DNA of 64,000 nucleotides from Veillonella sp. KGMB01456. GTDB taxonomy: Bacteria > Bacillota > Negativicutes > Veillonellales > Veillonellaceae. Where the stretch lies: the NCBI RefSeq assembly GCF_023051165.1, contig NZ_JALKIG010000002.1:59883-123882 (forward strand), read 5' to 3'. This document shows positions 53,253 through 61,782 of the stretch, one piece after another. Within the stretch, counting starts at the first letter, position 1, and every line of letters begins with the position of its first letter. Both the position numbers and the translations under genes were made by a program. The notes below the pieces were generated by a model. It did not search any database. It was not told where the DNA came from and saw only the letters and a program-made list of their open reading frames with translations.

Positions 53253-54545
53253 ATGAGAGATGAACAATATACGGGGAAGCCGCAGACAGCTGAATATGAA
53301 CAAGATAAGCAGTATATGTTGCGGGCATTAACGTTGGCCAAGCGGGCGACCGGATTTACCCATCCCAATCCAATGGTGGGTGCCGTTGTTGTGAAAAACG
53401 GTGAAATCATCGGCGAAGGGTATCATCAAAAAGCCGGCGAGGCTCATGCCGAGGTACATGCTCTAAAGGCAGCCGGTGAAAATGCCAAAGGGGCGACACT
53501 TTATGTAACGCTCGAACCTTGTGCGCATTACGGCAAAACACCGCCTTGTGCGAAACGAGTTATCGAAGCGGGCATTAAACGTGTTGTAGTTGGTTTAATC
53601 GATCCGAATCCGTTGGTTGCCGGTAAAGGTATTCAGATGATTCGCGAGGCGGGGATTGAAGTGACTACCGGCATTTTGGAAAAGGAATGTGCCAAACTGG
53701 TGGAAGGTTTTCTGACGTTTATAAAAACGGGCAAGCCCTTTGTTACCTTGAAGTCGGCTATGTCGCTGGACGGTAAGATTGCCACGCGGACCGGTCATTC
53801 GCAGTGGATTACGAATGAAACGGCACGCAGGGACGGGCATAAACTTCGAGCCCTTCATGATGCGATTTTAACCGGTATCGGCACGGTATTGAGCGATAAT
53901 CCGAGTCTTAATTGCCGTTGGCAACCGGAGGATGTCAATGAGTATGCGGTGCATCAGCCGGACGTAATTGTTCTCGATAGTATGGGCCGTACACCAACGG
54001 ATGCCAATATATTTAAGCAGGATCATCGCAAAGTATATATCTTTGTAAGTTCTGCGTGTGAAACTTCACGTATAAAAGTTCTTGAAGATGTGGGGGCGCA
54101 AGTGATTATCTTGGATGATAGGACTAATGTGACTAATACGACCGATACGACTAATACGACTAATACGACTAATACGACTGTCGCGACTGACACAGGCGAT
54201 GCTACAGCGATAAAACAATCCGGAGCGACGAAAGGGCAACTGCCGATTGAACAGATTTTAACAAAAATGGCTGAACTTGGTTTTACTTCGGTCCTTGTAG
54301 AAGGGGGCAGTCAGGTTATTGCCTCATTTGTGGAAGCACGAGCTTTTGACAAAATCGTAACTTATATCGGTAACACCATAATCGGCGGTCAAGCCGCTTT
54401 AGGTGCCATCAGCGGTACCGGCATTGATCAGTTGGCCGACGGTGTTGATTTAGTCTTTGAATCGGTTGAAATTTTAGCTAATAATATACGAATAGAAACC
54501 TATTTAGCAGGAAGGAGCGGTGCCTATGTTCACGGGAATCATTGA
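53253..54545 (+). CDS. ribD: Bifunctional riboflavin deaminase/reductase RibD
   Basis: Deaminates and reduces the pyrimidine intermediate in riboflavin synthesis. It is 430 residues, about 60 more than usual. The deaminase half has zinc ligands in HAEVHAL and TLEPCAHYGKTPPCAKRV; the reductase half begins with PFVTLKSAMSLDGKIATR and has VLVEGGSQV near the end. The extra length includes a Thr/Asn/Asp-rich segment around residue 290, encoded by 9-bp repeats. ribE overlaps its end by 20 bases. Confidence 0.95.
   Translation: MRDEQYTGKPQTAEYEQDKQYMLRALTLAKRATGFTHPNPMVGAVVVKNGEIIGEGYHQKAGEAHAEVHALKAAGENAKGATLYVTLEPCAHYGKTPPCAKRVIEAGIKRVVVGLIDPNPLVAGKGIQMIREAGIEVTTGILEKECAKLVEGFLTFIKTGKPFVTLKSAMSLDGKIATRTGHSQWITNETARRDGHKLRALHDAILTGIGTVLSDNPSLNCRWQPEDVNEYAVHQPDVIVLDSMGRTPTDANIFKQDHRKVYIFVSSACETSRIKVLEDVGAQVIILDDRTNVTNTTDTTNTTNTTNTTVATDTGDATAIKQSGATKGQLPIEQILTKMAELGFTSVLVEGGSQVIASFVEARAFDKIVTYIGNTIIGGQAALGAISGTGIDQLADGVDLVFESVEILANNIRIETYLAGRSGAYVHGNH
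54122..54179 (+). repeat. In-frame 9-bp tandem repeats inside ribD
   Basis: Six units of GACTAATAC (variants GACTAATGT, GACCGATAC) run 54122-54175 with a partial seventh. They encode a repeated Thr-Asn-Thr tripeptide, so changes in copy number keep the frame. The stretch falls in the reductase domain linker. Confidence 0.9.
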
Positions 54546-55227
54546 AGAAGTGGGTCATGTGGTCAGCGCTCAACGGAATGCGCAGGCCATGCGGCTCACC
54601 ATTGCGGGTGACGTGATTTTTTCAGATATGAAAATCGGGGATTCCATTGCGGTTAACGGTGTTTGCCTTACCGTAACATCTTTTGCGGGCAAACAGTTCG
54701 TGGCTGATGTCATGCCTGAATCGGTGAATATGACGACGTTTTCTAAATTTACATCCGGCCAGCCGGTTAATTTGGAACGAGCTATGGCGTCAAACGGGCG
54801 CTTCGGTGGTCATATGGTAGCCGGTCACGTAGACGGGCAAGGACGAATTCGTCAAATCCGCAAGTTGGATAATTCGGTAGTGTTCACCATTGAAACAACG
54901 CCGGATGTACTTGATTACATCATTTACAAAGGCTCTATCGCCGTTGACGGAGCGAGTCTTACTGTTTCTAAACGAGAGCGCACGTATTTTGAAATTTCTA
55001 TCATTCCTCACACCATCGCCAATACTGTATTGGCTAATGCCAAGGTTGGTACGGTGGTGAATTTAGAAACCGATATAGCCGGTCGCTATATCCGTCATTT
55101 TATGACGCTCGACAAAGAACCTAGTTCGGGTTCCGAAGCAGGCAATGCTTCGAGGGCAACCGGTGAGGCCAAGCAGGAGTCAAAGAGTTTTTCAAAAGAC
55201 TGGCTCATGAGCAAAGGTTTTATCTGA
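54526..55227 (+). CDS. ribE: Riboflavin synthase alpha subunit
   Basis: Dismutates two lumazines to riboflavin. The ATG at 54526 follows AAGGAG (54512-54517); the GTG two codons earlier overlaps the site. It is 233 residues, with about 20 extra C-terminal residues of low complexity. Two lumazine-binding repeats are seen: MFTGIIEEVG...SIAVNGVCLTVTSF and GHMVAGHVDGQGRI...SIAVDGASLTVSK. Translationally coupled to ribD. Confidence 0.95.
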   Translation: MFTGIIEEVGHVVSAQRNAQAMRLTIAGDVIFSDMKIGDSIAVNGVCLTVTSFAGKQFVADVMPESVNMTTFSKFTSGQPVNLERAMASNGRFGGHMVAGHVDGQGRIRQIRKLDNSVVFTIETTPDVLDYIIYKGSIAVDGASLTVSKRERTYFEISIIPHTIANTVLANAKVGTVVNLETDIAGRYIRHFMTLDKEPSSGSEAGNASRATGEAKQESKSFSKDWLMSKGFI

Positions 55228-55317
55228 TAAGTAGCAATACATAATTAACAAGCAATAACAAACTCATAACAGTTTATTTTTATAGATTTACAATTCATGT
55301 TTTAAGGAGATGCTAGT

Positions 55318-56514
55318 ATGGCAAAAACATTGAACACCATTGAAGAAGTATTAGAAGATATTAAGGTTGGCAAACCGGTTATTATCGTGGATGACGAGAA
55401 GCGTGAAAACGAAGGCGATCTCATGGTTGCCGCTGAATTTGCCACTATGGAGAATATCAATTTCATGGTGAAAGAAGCGCGTGGTATCGTTTGTACGCCT
55501 ATGAAAAAAGAGGATTTGGACGCCCTTCAAATCGGTCAAATGGTGACGAAAAATACAGATAATCACGAAACGGCTTTTACCGTAAGTGTTGACCATGTGG
55601 ATACAACTACCGGTGTGTCGCCATACGAACGTGCGTTGACGATTCGTGCCTTGGTTGACGGCAAAGCTCGTCCGGAAGATTTCCGTCGCCCGGGCCATGT
55701 ATTCCCATTGCAGTATAAAGAAGGGGGCGTGTTGGTTCGTCAGGGTCATACGGAAGCATCTATCGATTTATGCCGTTTGGCAGGCCTTAAGGAAGCATCC
55801 GTAATCTGCGAAATTACCAAAGATGACGGCAATATGGCTCGTCTCGATGATTTGTTGGCTTTTGCCGAAAAACATGATTTAAAAATTGCGTCCGTAGCCG
55901 AACTTATCGAATACCGTAAATTGCACGAACCAATCATTACCTTGGCAGCTGAATCTAATTTGCCGACTGAATTCGGCGATTTCAAGATTTTCGTTTTCAA
56001 AAACTACTTGGATCACAAAGAACATTTAGCTATCGTTAAAGGCGATGTGAAAGACCTTGAAAATGTACTCGTTCGTGTTCACTCCGAATGTCTCACCGGT
56101 GATGTGTTCGGCTCCAAACGTTGCGATTGCGGCGAACAGCTTCACAATGCCTTACGCACCATTGAAAAAGAAGGTAAGGGCGTTGTTGTGTACATGCGCC
56201 AGGAAGGTCGCGGTATCGGCTTAACCAATAAGATTAAAGCCTACGCCTTGCAGGAAAAAGGCCTCGATACGGTGGAAGCGAATGTGGAATTAGGTTTCCC
56301 GCCTGATATGCGTGAATACTCGTTGGCAGCGCAAATTATTCGTTTCTTGGGCATTAAGAGTGTAAATCTTATCACCAATAATCCAATTAAGAAAAACAGC
56401 TTGGAACACTGGGGTATCAAAGTAAATAAACGGGTTCCGGTGATTGTAAAAGCTAATAACATCAATGCCGGTTATTTACAGACAAAAAAAGAAAAAATGG
56501 GTCATTTACTATAA
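55318..56514 (+). CDS. ribBA: Bifunctional DHBP synthase / GTP cyclohydrolase II
   Basis: Makes both riboflavin precursors. It is 398 residues: the RibB half (about 1-205) has IVDDEKRENEGDLM, and RQGHTEASIDLCRLAGL; the RibA half (about 206-398) has VRVHSECLTGDVFGSKRCDCGEQL with zinc-binding cysteines, MRQEGRGIGL and the C-terminal NPIKKNSLEHWGIKV. Start after AAGGAG. Confidence 0.97.
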   Translation: MAKTLNTIEEVLEDIKVGKPVIIVDDEKRENEGDLMVAAEFATMENINFMVKEARGIVCTPMKKEDLDALQIGQMVTKNTDNHETAFTVSVDHVDTTTGVSPYERALTIRALVDGKARPEDFRRPGHVFPLQYKEGGVLVRQGHTEASIDLCRLAGLKEASVICEITKDDGNMARLDDLLAFAEKHDLKIASVAELIEYRKLHEPIITLAAESNLPTEFGDFKIFVFKNYLDHKEHLAIVKGDVKDLENVLVRVHSECLTGDVFGSKRCDCGEQLHNALRTIEKEGKGVVVYMRQEGRGIGLTNKIKAYALQEKGLDTVEANVELGFPPDMREYSLAAQIIRFLGIKSVNLITNNPIKKNSLEHWGIKVNKRVPVIVKANNINAGYLQTKKEKMGHLL

Positions 56515-56595
56515 TAAGATGAGCCAATTATTATATTTTAGAAGAAGTTGAAGCTTTAATTTTTAGAAAATCCCTTAGACTATTAGGAGGCTATT

Positions 56596-57057
56596 ATGAT
56601 GGTTACAGAAGGTAAATTATTAGGCACAGGTAAACGCTTTGCTATTATCGGTTCTCGTTTTAATGAATTCATTACATCTAAATTAATCGGCGGTGCTATG
56701 GATGCATTGTTACGTCATGATGTAGCGGAAGAAAATATTAACACAATTTGGGTACCGGGCGCGTTTGAAATTCCAATAGTTGCCAAAAAAGCAGCTCTCA
56801 GTGGCAAATACGATGCCATTATCTGTGTCGGTGCTGTAATTCGCGGATCCACGACTCATTATGATTATGTATGCAGCGAAGTGTCCAAAGGTATCGCTCA
56901 TATCAGCCTTGAAACAGGCGTTCCTGTTATGTTCGGCGTTCTTACGACTGAAAATATCGAACAGGCTATTGAACGTGCAGGCACTAAAGCAGGCAACAAA
57001 GGTTTCGATTGTGCTATGGGCGCTATTGAAATGGTTAACTTGTTGGAACAAATCTAA
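56596..57057 (+). CDS. ribH: 6,7-dimethyl-8-ribityllumazine synthase
   Basis: Penultimate step of riboflavin synthesis, forming the capsid-like complex. It is 153 residues. Motifs are [26 protein letters not shown] (substrate loop), [15 protein letters not shown], with the catalytic His in that stretch, and [23 protein letters not shown]. The last gene of ribD-ribE-ribBA-ribH, followed by a terminator. Confidence 0.97.
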   Translation: MMVTEGKLLGTGKRFAIIGSRFNEFITSKLIGGAMDALLRHDVAEENINTIWVPGAFEIPIVAKKAALSGKYDAIICVGAVIRGSTTHYDYVCSEVSKGIAHISLETGVPVMFGVLTTENIEQAIERAGTKAGNKGFDCAMGAIEMVNLLEQI

Positions 57058-57080
57058 GAGTTTTATAGTAAGTGAGTATC

Positions 57081-57111
57081 AGTGCCAATTATTGGAAGTA
57101 TAATTGGCACT
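57081..57111 (+). terminator. Terminator of the riboflavin operon
   Basis: AGTGCCAATTAT (57081-57092) pairs with ATAATTGGCACT (57100-57111), followed by GTTTACTT. Confidence 0.82.
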
Positions 57112-57125
57112 GTTTACTTATTGAC

Positions 57126-57281
57126 GTTTAATATTTGAGTTTAATATTTGAGTTTAATATTCTAGTTTAGTTTTTAAATCGAATTTTAAAGTGAATGCTA
57201 GAATTAAATTTTATGTTGAATTTTATATTTAATTTTAAGTTGAATTTTTAAGTTATACGTATATTTTTAAGTTATACGTAT
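57126..57281 (+). repeat. Tandem AT-rich repeats (13-bp and 19-bp) upstream of hslO
   Basis: Three 13-bp units, GTTTAATATTTGA (57126-57138, 57139-57151) and a variant (57152-57164), are followed by irregular GAATTTTA-type repeats and then two exact 19-bp units of ATTTTTAAGTTATACGTAT (57244-57262, 57263-57281). The last ends 17 bases before hslO and overlaps its likely promoter region. Confidence 0.9.
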
Positions 57282-57298
57282 CAGAAAGGAAAATAGAT

Positions 57299-58189
57299 AT
57301 GGATTTTATTCGTCGTTATACGACTAAAGAAGGTGTACGTATGGCCTTTGCCGTAACGACTGACACTGTAGAAGAAGCAAGAGTGCGTCACGATTTGAGC
57401 CCTGTAGCTACGGCGGCTCTCGGCCGTACCATGACAGGGGCCCTTTTAATGGCAGGGGATTTTAAAAACGAAGAAAATGTAAGCTTACGCTTGAACGGTA
57501 AAGGCCCGTTAGGCGTTGTTCATGTGGACGCTTTCAGCGACAACACAGTGCGCGGTTATGTGGATAACCCGCATGTGGAAGTGCCTTTAAAATATGCAGG
57601 CAAACTCGATGTAGGCGCTGCTGTCGGTCATGACGGTGAAGTACAGGTAACTCGTTTTACCAAACTTCGTCAAGATTACACGTCCCAAAGCCCTATGCAG
57701 ACCGGTGAAGTGGCTGAAGATTTGGCCTATTATTTATATACATCGGAACAGATTCCGGCCACTATCAGCTTGGGGGTTCTGGTAAATACGGACAGAACGA
57801 CTAAGGCTGCGGGCGGTTTTCTCGTACAGGCTTTGCCGGATGCAACTGATGAAGCATTGGCACAAGTAGAAGCTAATATTAATGAATTGGGACCAATTTC
57901 TCATTATTTAGAAGCCCATCCTAATGGCGAAGGGTTAGTGGAAAAAGTATTGGCCGGTTTGACGTGTGAACAGGTATATGAAGGAGATGTCGCCTTTAAA
58001 TGTACTTGCAGCCGTGAACGGTTTGAACAAATTTTGGCTACCTTACAACCTGCCGACAAGGAAGAGCTTCTAGAAGATGAAACGACTGAGCTTGTTTGTC
58101 ATTATTGCAATGAAAAATATCAGTTCAGCCGTGATGAATTGAAACAGATTTTTGCGGAAGCGTCCCGTAACGATGGGGCAGCTCATTAA
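57299..58189 (+). CDS. hslO: Hsp33 redox-regulated chaperone
   Basis: Oxidation-activated holdase. It is 296 residues. The N-terminal domain has RHDLSPVATAALGRTMTGAL and FTKLRQDYTSQSPMQTGEV. The C-terminal zinc switch is FKCTCSRERF and CHYCNEKYQF, i.e. CxC followed by CxxC as in the family. GAAAGGAAA precedes the ATG. The gene is alone, after an array of tandem repeats. Confidence 0.96.
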   Translation: MDFIRRYTTKEGVRMAFAVTTDTVEEARVRHDLSPVATAALGRTMTGALLMAGDFKNEENVSLRLNGKGPLGVVHVDAFSDNTVRGYVDNPHVEVPLKYAGKLDVGAAVGHDGEVQVTRFTKLRQDYTSQSPMQTGEVAEDLAYYLYTSEQIPATISLGVLVNTDRTTKAAGGFLVQALPDATDEALAQVEANINELGPISHYLEAHPNGEGLVEKVLAGLTCEQVYEGDVAFKCTCSRERFEQILATLQPADKEELLEDETTELVCHYCNEKYQFSRDELKQIFAEASRNDGAAH

Positions 58190-58233
58190 TCAGATTTTTT
58201 GATAAACATGTTTTGACCTTCAAAAACAAATGA

Positions 58234-58337
58234 TTAACGCAATCAGTTAGATTGTGGTACAATAGAATAGACGAGCCTTAGGGCAGTAACTAAGGTATGG
58301 AATCTCCGGGGCTCAGGCTCCGGAGGTTTATTTTTTT
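58234..58337 (+). promoter_or_regulatory. Promoter and attenuator-like leader of mtnP
   Basis: TTAACG (58234-58239) and TACAAT (58258-58263) could form a promoter. The transcript would start near 58270 with CCTTAG/CTAAGG pairing (58276-58295), then CTCCGG (58304-58309) with CCGGAG (58320-58325) and a T-run at 58331-58337. The layout promoter, small fold, terminator-like hairpin, gene looks like attenuation. No SAM or SAH riboswitch core is recognisable. Confidence 0.5.
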
Positions 58338-58381
58338 AGTAAAAAGCTAATTGTAAAGAAAGATAAGACGAGGTGACTATA

Positions 58382-59203
58382 ATGGGTGTAATCGCAGTTA
58401 TTGGCGGTACCGGTGTGTACGATCCATCTATGTTTGAAAATATTGAAGAAAAGACTATGCAAACGCCATATGGTGAAATTGCTTATACCAGCGGCAGCTA
58501 TAAGGGTAAACAGCTTATATTCCTGGCCCGTCACGGTAAAGGTCATTCCATTCCGCCTCATTTGATTAACTATCGCGCCAATATTTGGGGCCTCAAAAAA
58601 TTGGGCGTAACCATGATTGTATCCACTACGGCGGTAGGTTCTTTAAATACGGATTTTGCTCCGGGCCATTTCGTTTTGGTTGATCAATTTCTTGATTTTA
58701 CAAAATCTCGTGTATCTACTTTCTTTGACGGCAACGGTAAAAAAGTTGTTCATCTAGGCGTTGGTAATCCTTATTCACCGGCTCTTCGCAAGGTGATTAT
58801 GGAAGCAGCGTCGGAACTCAATATCGACGCTCATAACGGTGGTACTTATGTATGCACGGAAGGTCCTCGTTTTGAAACGCCGGCTGAAATTAAGATGTTC
58901 AAAATGCTGGGCGCCGATACGGTGGGCATGACGAATGTTCCGGAAGTGGTATTAGCGGGCGAAGCGGAAATTGCTTATGCTACGATTTCTATGGTAACCA
59001 ACTTTGCCGCCGGTATTTCGCCGACTGAACTAACGCATCAGGAAGTACTCGATATCATGGCGGAAATGTCCGATAAATTTAAAGCCTTGATTTTGCGCAC
59101 GATTGAAAAACTTAATCCGGATCAGGATTTACCATGTCATCATCGTTTGGCCGAATACGGCGGTTTTAAAGCGGCCTTAGGTAAAGAGGGCGAATTACTA
59201 TGA
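58382..59203 (+). CDS. mtnP: S-methyl-5'-thioadenosine (or purine nucleoside) phosphorylase
   Basis: Cleaves methylthioadenosine to adenine and methylthioribose-1-phosphate. The ATG at 58382 follows GAGGTGA (58370-58376), giving 273 residues. The IGGTGVYD start, FLARHGKGHSIPPHLINYRANI phosphate-binding region, TEGPRFETPAEI and GMTNVPEVVLAGEAEI motifs are all typical. Its stop overlaps the mtnA start (ATGA), so it probably acts with that isomerase. Confidence 0.93.
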   Translation: MGVIAVIGGTGVYDPSMFENIEEKTMQTPYGEIAYTSGSYKGKQLIFLARHGKGHSIPPHLINYRANIWGLKKLGVTMIVSTTAVGSLNTDFAPGHFVLVDQFLDFTKSRVSTFFDGNGKKVVHLGVGNPYSPALRKVIMEAASELNIDAHNGGTYVCTEGPRFETPAEIKMFKMLGADTVGMTNVPEVVLAGEAEIAYATISMVTNFAAGISPTELTHQEVLDIMAEMSDKFKALILRTIEKLNPDQDLPCHHRLAEYGGFKAALGKEGELL

Positions 59204-60303
59204 GTTTAGAAGAAGCAGTTCATACATTGGATACCTTAAAAAGTGAATCTATGAAGAGCATTACTTGGAATGGTAATTCTTTGATTTTATTAGACCAAAC
59301 GAAATTACCGAACCGGGAAGAATATATCGATTGTACCGACTGGCGTCAGGTGGCAGAAGCCATTAAAAAATTACGTGTCCGCGGGGCACCGGCCATCGGG
59401 GTGGCCGCCGGTTACGGTCTTATTTTGGCTGCCCGTGAGGCCATTGAATCGGCACCTGATGAAGTAACGCAGCGAGCTAATTTCTTGACGTTTGCCAATA
59501 CGTTAAAAGAGACACGCCCTACCGCCATTAATTTGGCTTGGGCCATTGACCGTATTGTAACAAATATCGTATTCCCTTGCGACACCATGATTAACGCGTT
59601 GCCGTTAATCGAAGCGGAAGCAAAAGCTATTGATTTGGAAGACCAAGGTTTAAACGCGGCTATGGCTAAAGCGGGGGCCACTCTTTTCGAAGGAAAAAAA
59701 GGCATACGCATTTTAACGCATTGTAATGCCGGTGCTTTGGCGACAGCCGGTTTTGGTACCGCTCTTGGCGTGGTTCGTGAACTTCATGCTAACGGTCAAT
59801 TAGAACGGGTATACGCGGATGAAACGAGACCACTTTTGCAGGGCGCTCGCTTAACGGCTTTTGAGCTTCACCATGACGGTATTCCTGTTACTTTGTTAAC
59901 CGATAACATGGCTGCTTATGCTATGCAACAGGGGCTTATTGATGCTGTTATCGTCGGTGCCGACCGCATCACTACGGAAGGGGATGTGGCCAATAAAATC
60001 GGTACTTACGGCGTAGCCTTGGCGGCGAAAGCCCATAATATTCCGTTTTATGTAGCCGCACCGTACAGCACTTTTGATTTTACCTTGGCTAAAGGCAGTG
60101 ACATCCCAATCGAAATGCGCAGTGCTGATGAAGTTAAATGCTTTGCCGGTATCCCGACCGCACCGGACGGAATCGACGTTTTGAACCCTGCTTTTGACGT
60201 AACACCGCATGAACTTGTAAGTGCTATTATTACCGAAGAAGGCGTTTTAAAAGCACCTTACAATAAAGCGATTGAAGATTTACAAAAGAAGCTTGTACGC
60301 TAA
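59200..60303 (+). CDS. mtnA: Methylthioribose-1-phosphate isomerase
   Basis: Converts MTR-1-P to the ribulose form in methionine or methylthioadenosine recycling. It is 367 residues, of the eIF2B-alpha-related fold. Motifs are RVRGAPAIGVAAGYG, LTHCNAGALATAGFGTALGV, VYADETRPLLQGARLTAFEL, VGADRITTEGDVANKIGTY and a DFTLAKGSDIPIE segment. Start overlaps mtnP by 4 bases. No later mtn genes (mtnB, mtnW, mtnX) follow in this window. Confidence 0.95.
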   Translation: MSLEEAVHTLDTLKSESMKSITWNGNSLILLDQTKLPNREEYIDCTDWRQVAEAIKKLRVRGAPAIGVAAGYGLILAAREAIESAPDEVTQRANFLTFANTLKETRPTAINLAWAIDRIVTNIVFPCDTMINALPLIEAEAKAIDLEDQGLNAAMAKAGATLFEGKKGIRILTHCNAGALATAGFGTALGVVRELHANGQLERVYADETRPLLQGARLTAFELHHDGIPVTLLTDNMAAYAMQQGLIDAVIVGADRITTEGDVANKIGTYGVALAAKAHNIPFYVAAPYSTFDFTLAKGSDIPIEMRSADEVKCFAGIPTAPDGIDVLNPAFDVTPHELVSAIITEEGVLKAPYNKAIEDLQKKLVR

Positions 60304-60446
60304 CGCGTTCTATATTAATCAATTGATGGATTTCAAATAATATAGTTGAGTCTAAAACAGGCCTACCTATGTTTACATACTCATTACTACAAAATCTACT
60401 TATATCGGTTTTACTATAGATGTTTTTCAAGAAAGAAGAGGTTATC

Positions 60447-61691
60447 ATGGAATCATTAATCAGAGACATTAAATTGGCACCGGAAGGACGCAAGAAGATT
60501 GAATGGGTGTCCAATTTTATGCCTGCTCTTAACAGCTTGCGCGAAGAATTCAAAGCCAGTCATAAATTTGAAGGCAAAACCGTCGTAGTAAGCGTTCATT
60601 TGGAAGCTAAAACGGCGTACTTGTCTACTATTTTAAAAGAAGCGGGCGCTGATGTTATCGTAACCGGTTCCAATCCATTGTCCACTCAAGATGATGTAGC
60701 GGCAGCCCTCGTTGATATGGGTCTCACCGTATATGCTTGGCATGACTGCACCGAAGAAGAATACTTCATGTTCTTAAATAAAGCCTTGGACCATAAACCG
60801 CATATTATCATCGATGACGGTGGGGATTTGGTAAGCTTGTTGCACACCACCCGTACGGACGCTAAAGAACGTCTAATCGGCGGTTCCGAAGAAACAACGA
60901 CGGGCGTGCATCGTCTCCATGCGTTGGCTAACGAAAATAAATTGACTTTCCCAATGATTGCTGTTAACGATTCTTATTGTAAATACCTCTTCGACAATCG
61001 TTACGGCACGGGCCAATCCGTATGGGACGGCATCATGCGTACCACTAACTTGACCGTTACCGGTAAAAATGTAGTCGTAGCCGGCTATGGCTGGTGCGGT
61101 AAAGGCGTGGCTATGCGTGCTAAAGGACTTGGCGCTCATGTTATCGTTACCGAAGTGGATCCGATTAAAGCCATCGAAGCCGTATTTGACGGTTTTAAAG
61201 TAATGCCTATGATTGAAGCAGCCCCAATCGGCGATATTTTCATCACCGTAACCGGCTGTAAAGACGTAATCCGCAAACAACACTTTGAAGTGATGAAAGA
61301 TAAAGCCATTATGTGTAATGCCGGTCATTTCGACTGCGAAGTAAACGGTGTGGAACTTGCCGAAGTGGCTGTGTCTCATAAAAATGTTCGTAAAAATATC
61401 GAAGGTTATAGCTTAGCTGATGGTCGTACGCTTTATTTATTAGCCGGTGGGCGTCTTGTTAACCTCGCCGCCGGAGATGGTCATCCTGCGGAAATCATGG
61501 ACTTGTCCTTTGCTATGCAGGCATTGGCTGCGGAATACTTGCTTGACCATGGTAAAGATATGGAAGCAACGGTTCATATTTTGCCGCATGAACTGGATGT
61601 TCGTATTGCTAAAGTTAAATTGCAGAACATGGGCTACGATTTAGATGCCTTGACTCAAGAACAATACGATTATTTGCATAAAGTTCAATAA
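60447..61691 (+). CDS. ahcY: Adenosylhomocysteinase
   Basis: Hydrolyses S-adenosylhomocysteine to adenosine and homocysteine, using tightly bound NAD. The ATG at 60447 follows AGAAGAGG; an ATG 9 codons upstream (60420) is less good. It is 414 residues, the shorter form lacking the roughly 40-residue insertion of many bacterial enzymes. The NAD site is VVAGYGWCGKGVAMRAKGLGA; DDGGDL, HDCTEEEYF and NAGHFDCEV are conserved. Confidence 0.96.
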   Translation: MESLIRDIKLAPEGRKKIEWVSNFMPALNSLREEFKASHKFEGKTVVVSVHLEAKTAYLSTILKEAGADVIVTGSNPLSTQDDVAAALVDMGLTVYAWHDCTEEEYFMFLNKALDHKPHIIIDDGGDLVSLLHTTRTDAKERLIGGSEETTTGVHRLHALANENKLTFPMIAVNDSYCKYLFDNRYGTGQSVWDGIMRTTNLTVTGKNVVVAGYGWCGKGVAMRAKGLGAHVIVTEVDPIKAIEAVFDGFKVMPMIEAAPIGDIFITVTGCKDVIRKQHFEVMKDKAIMCNAGHFDCEVNGVELAEVAVSHKNVRKNIEGYSLADGRTLYLLAGGRLVNLAAGDGHPAEIMDLSFAMQALAAEYLLDHGKDMEATVHILPHELDVRIAKVKLQNMGYDLDALTQEQYDYLHKVQ

Positions 61692-61782
61692 GAGACGGCG
61701 CTCTGGGGTTATAGGCACAAACGATTGTGTCGTGTAATACGAATAGAGTACGTTGGTAGCGGTTCAACTAAAGGAGATATAA

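Noticed and set aside
58264..58381. SAM-I or SAH riboswitch before mtnP
   Set aside because: None of the conserved cores is present; only simple hairpins are seen.
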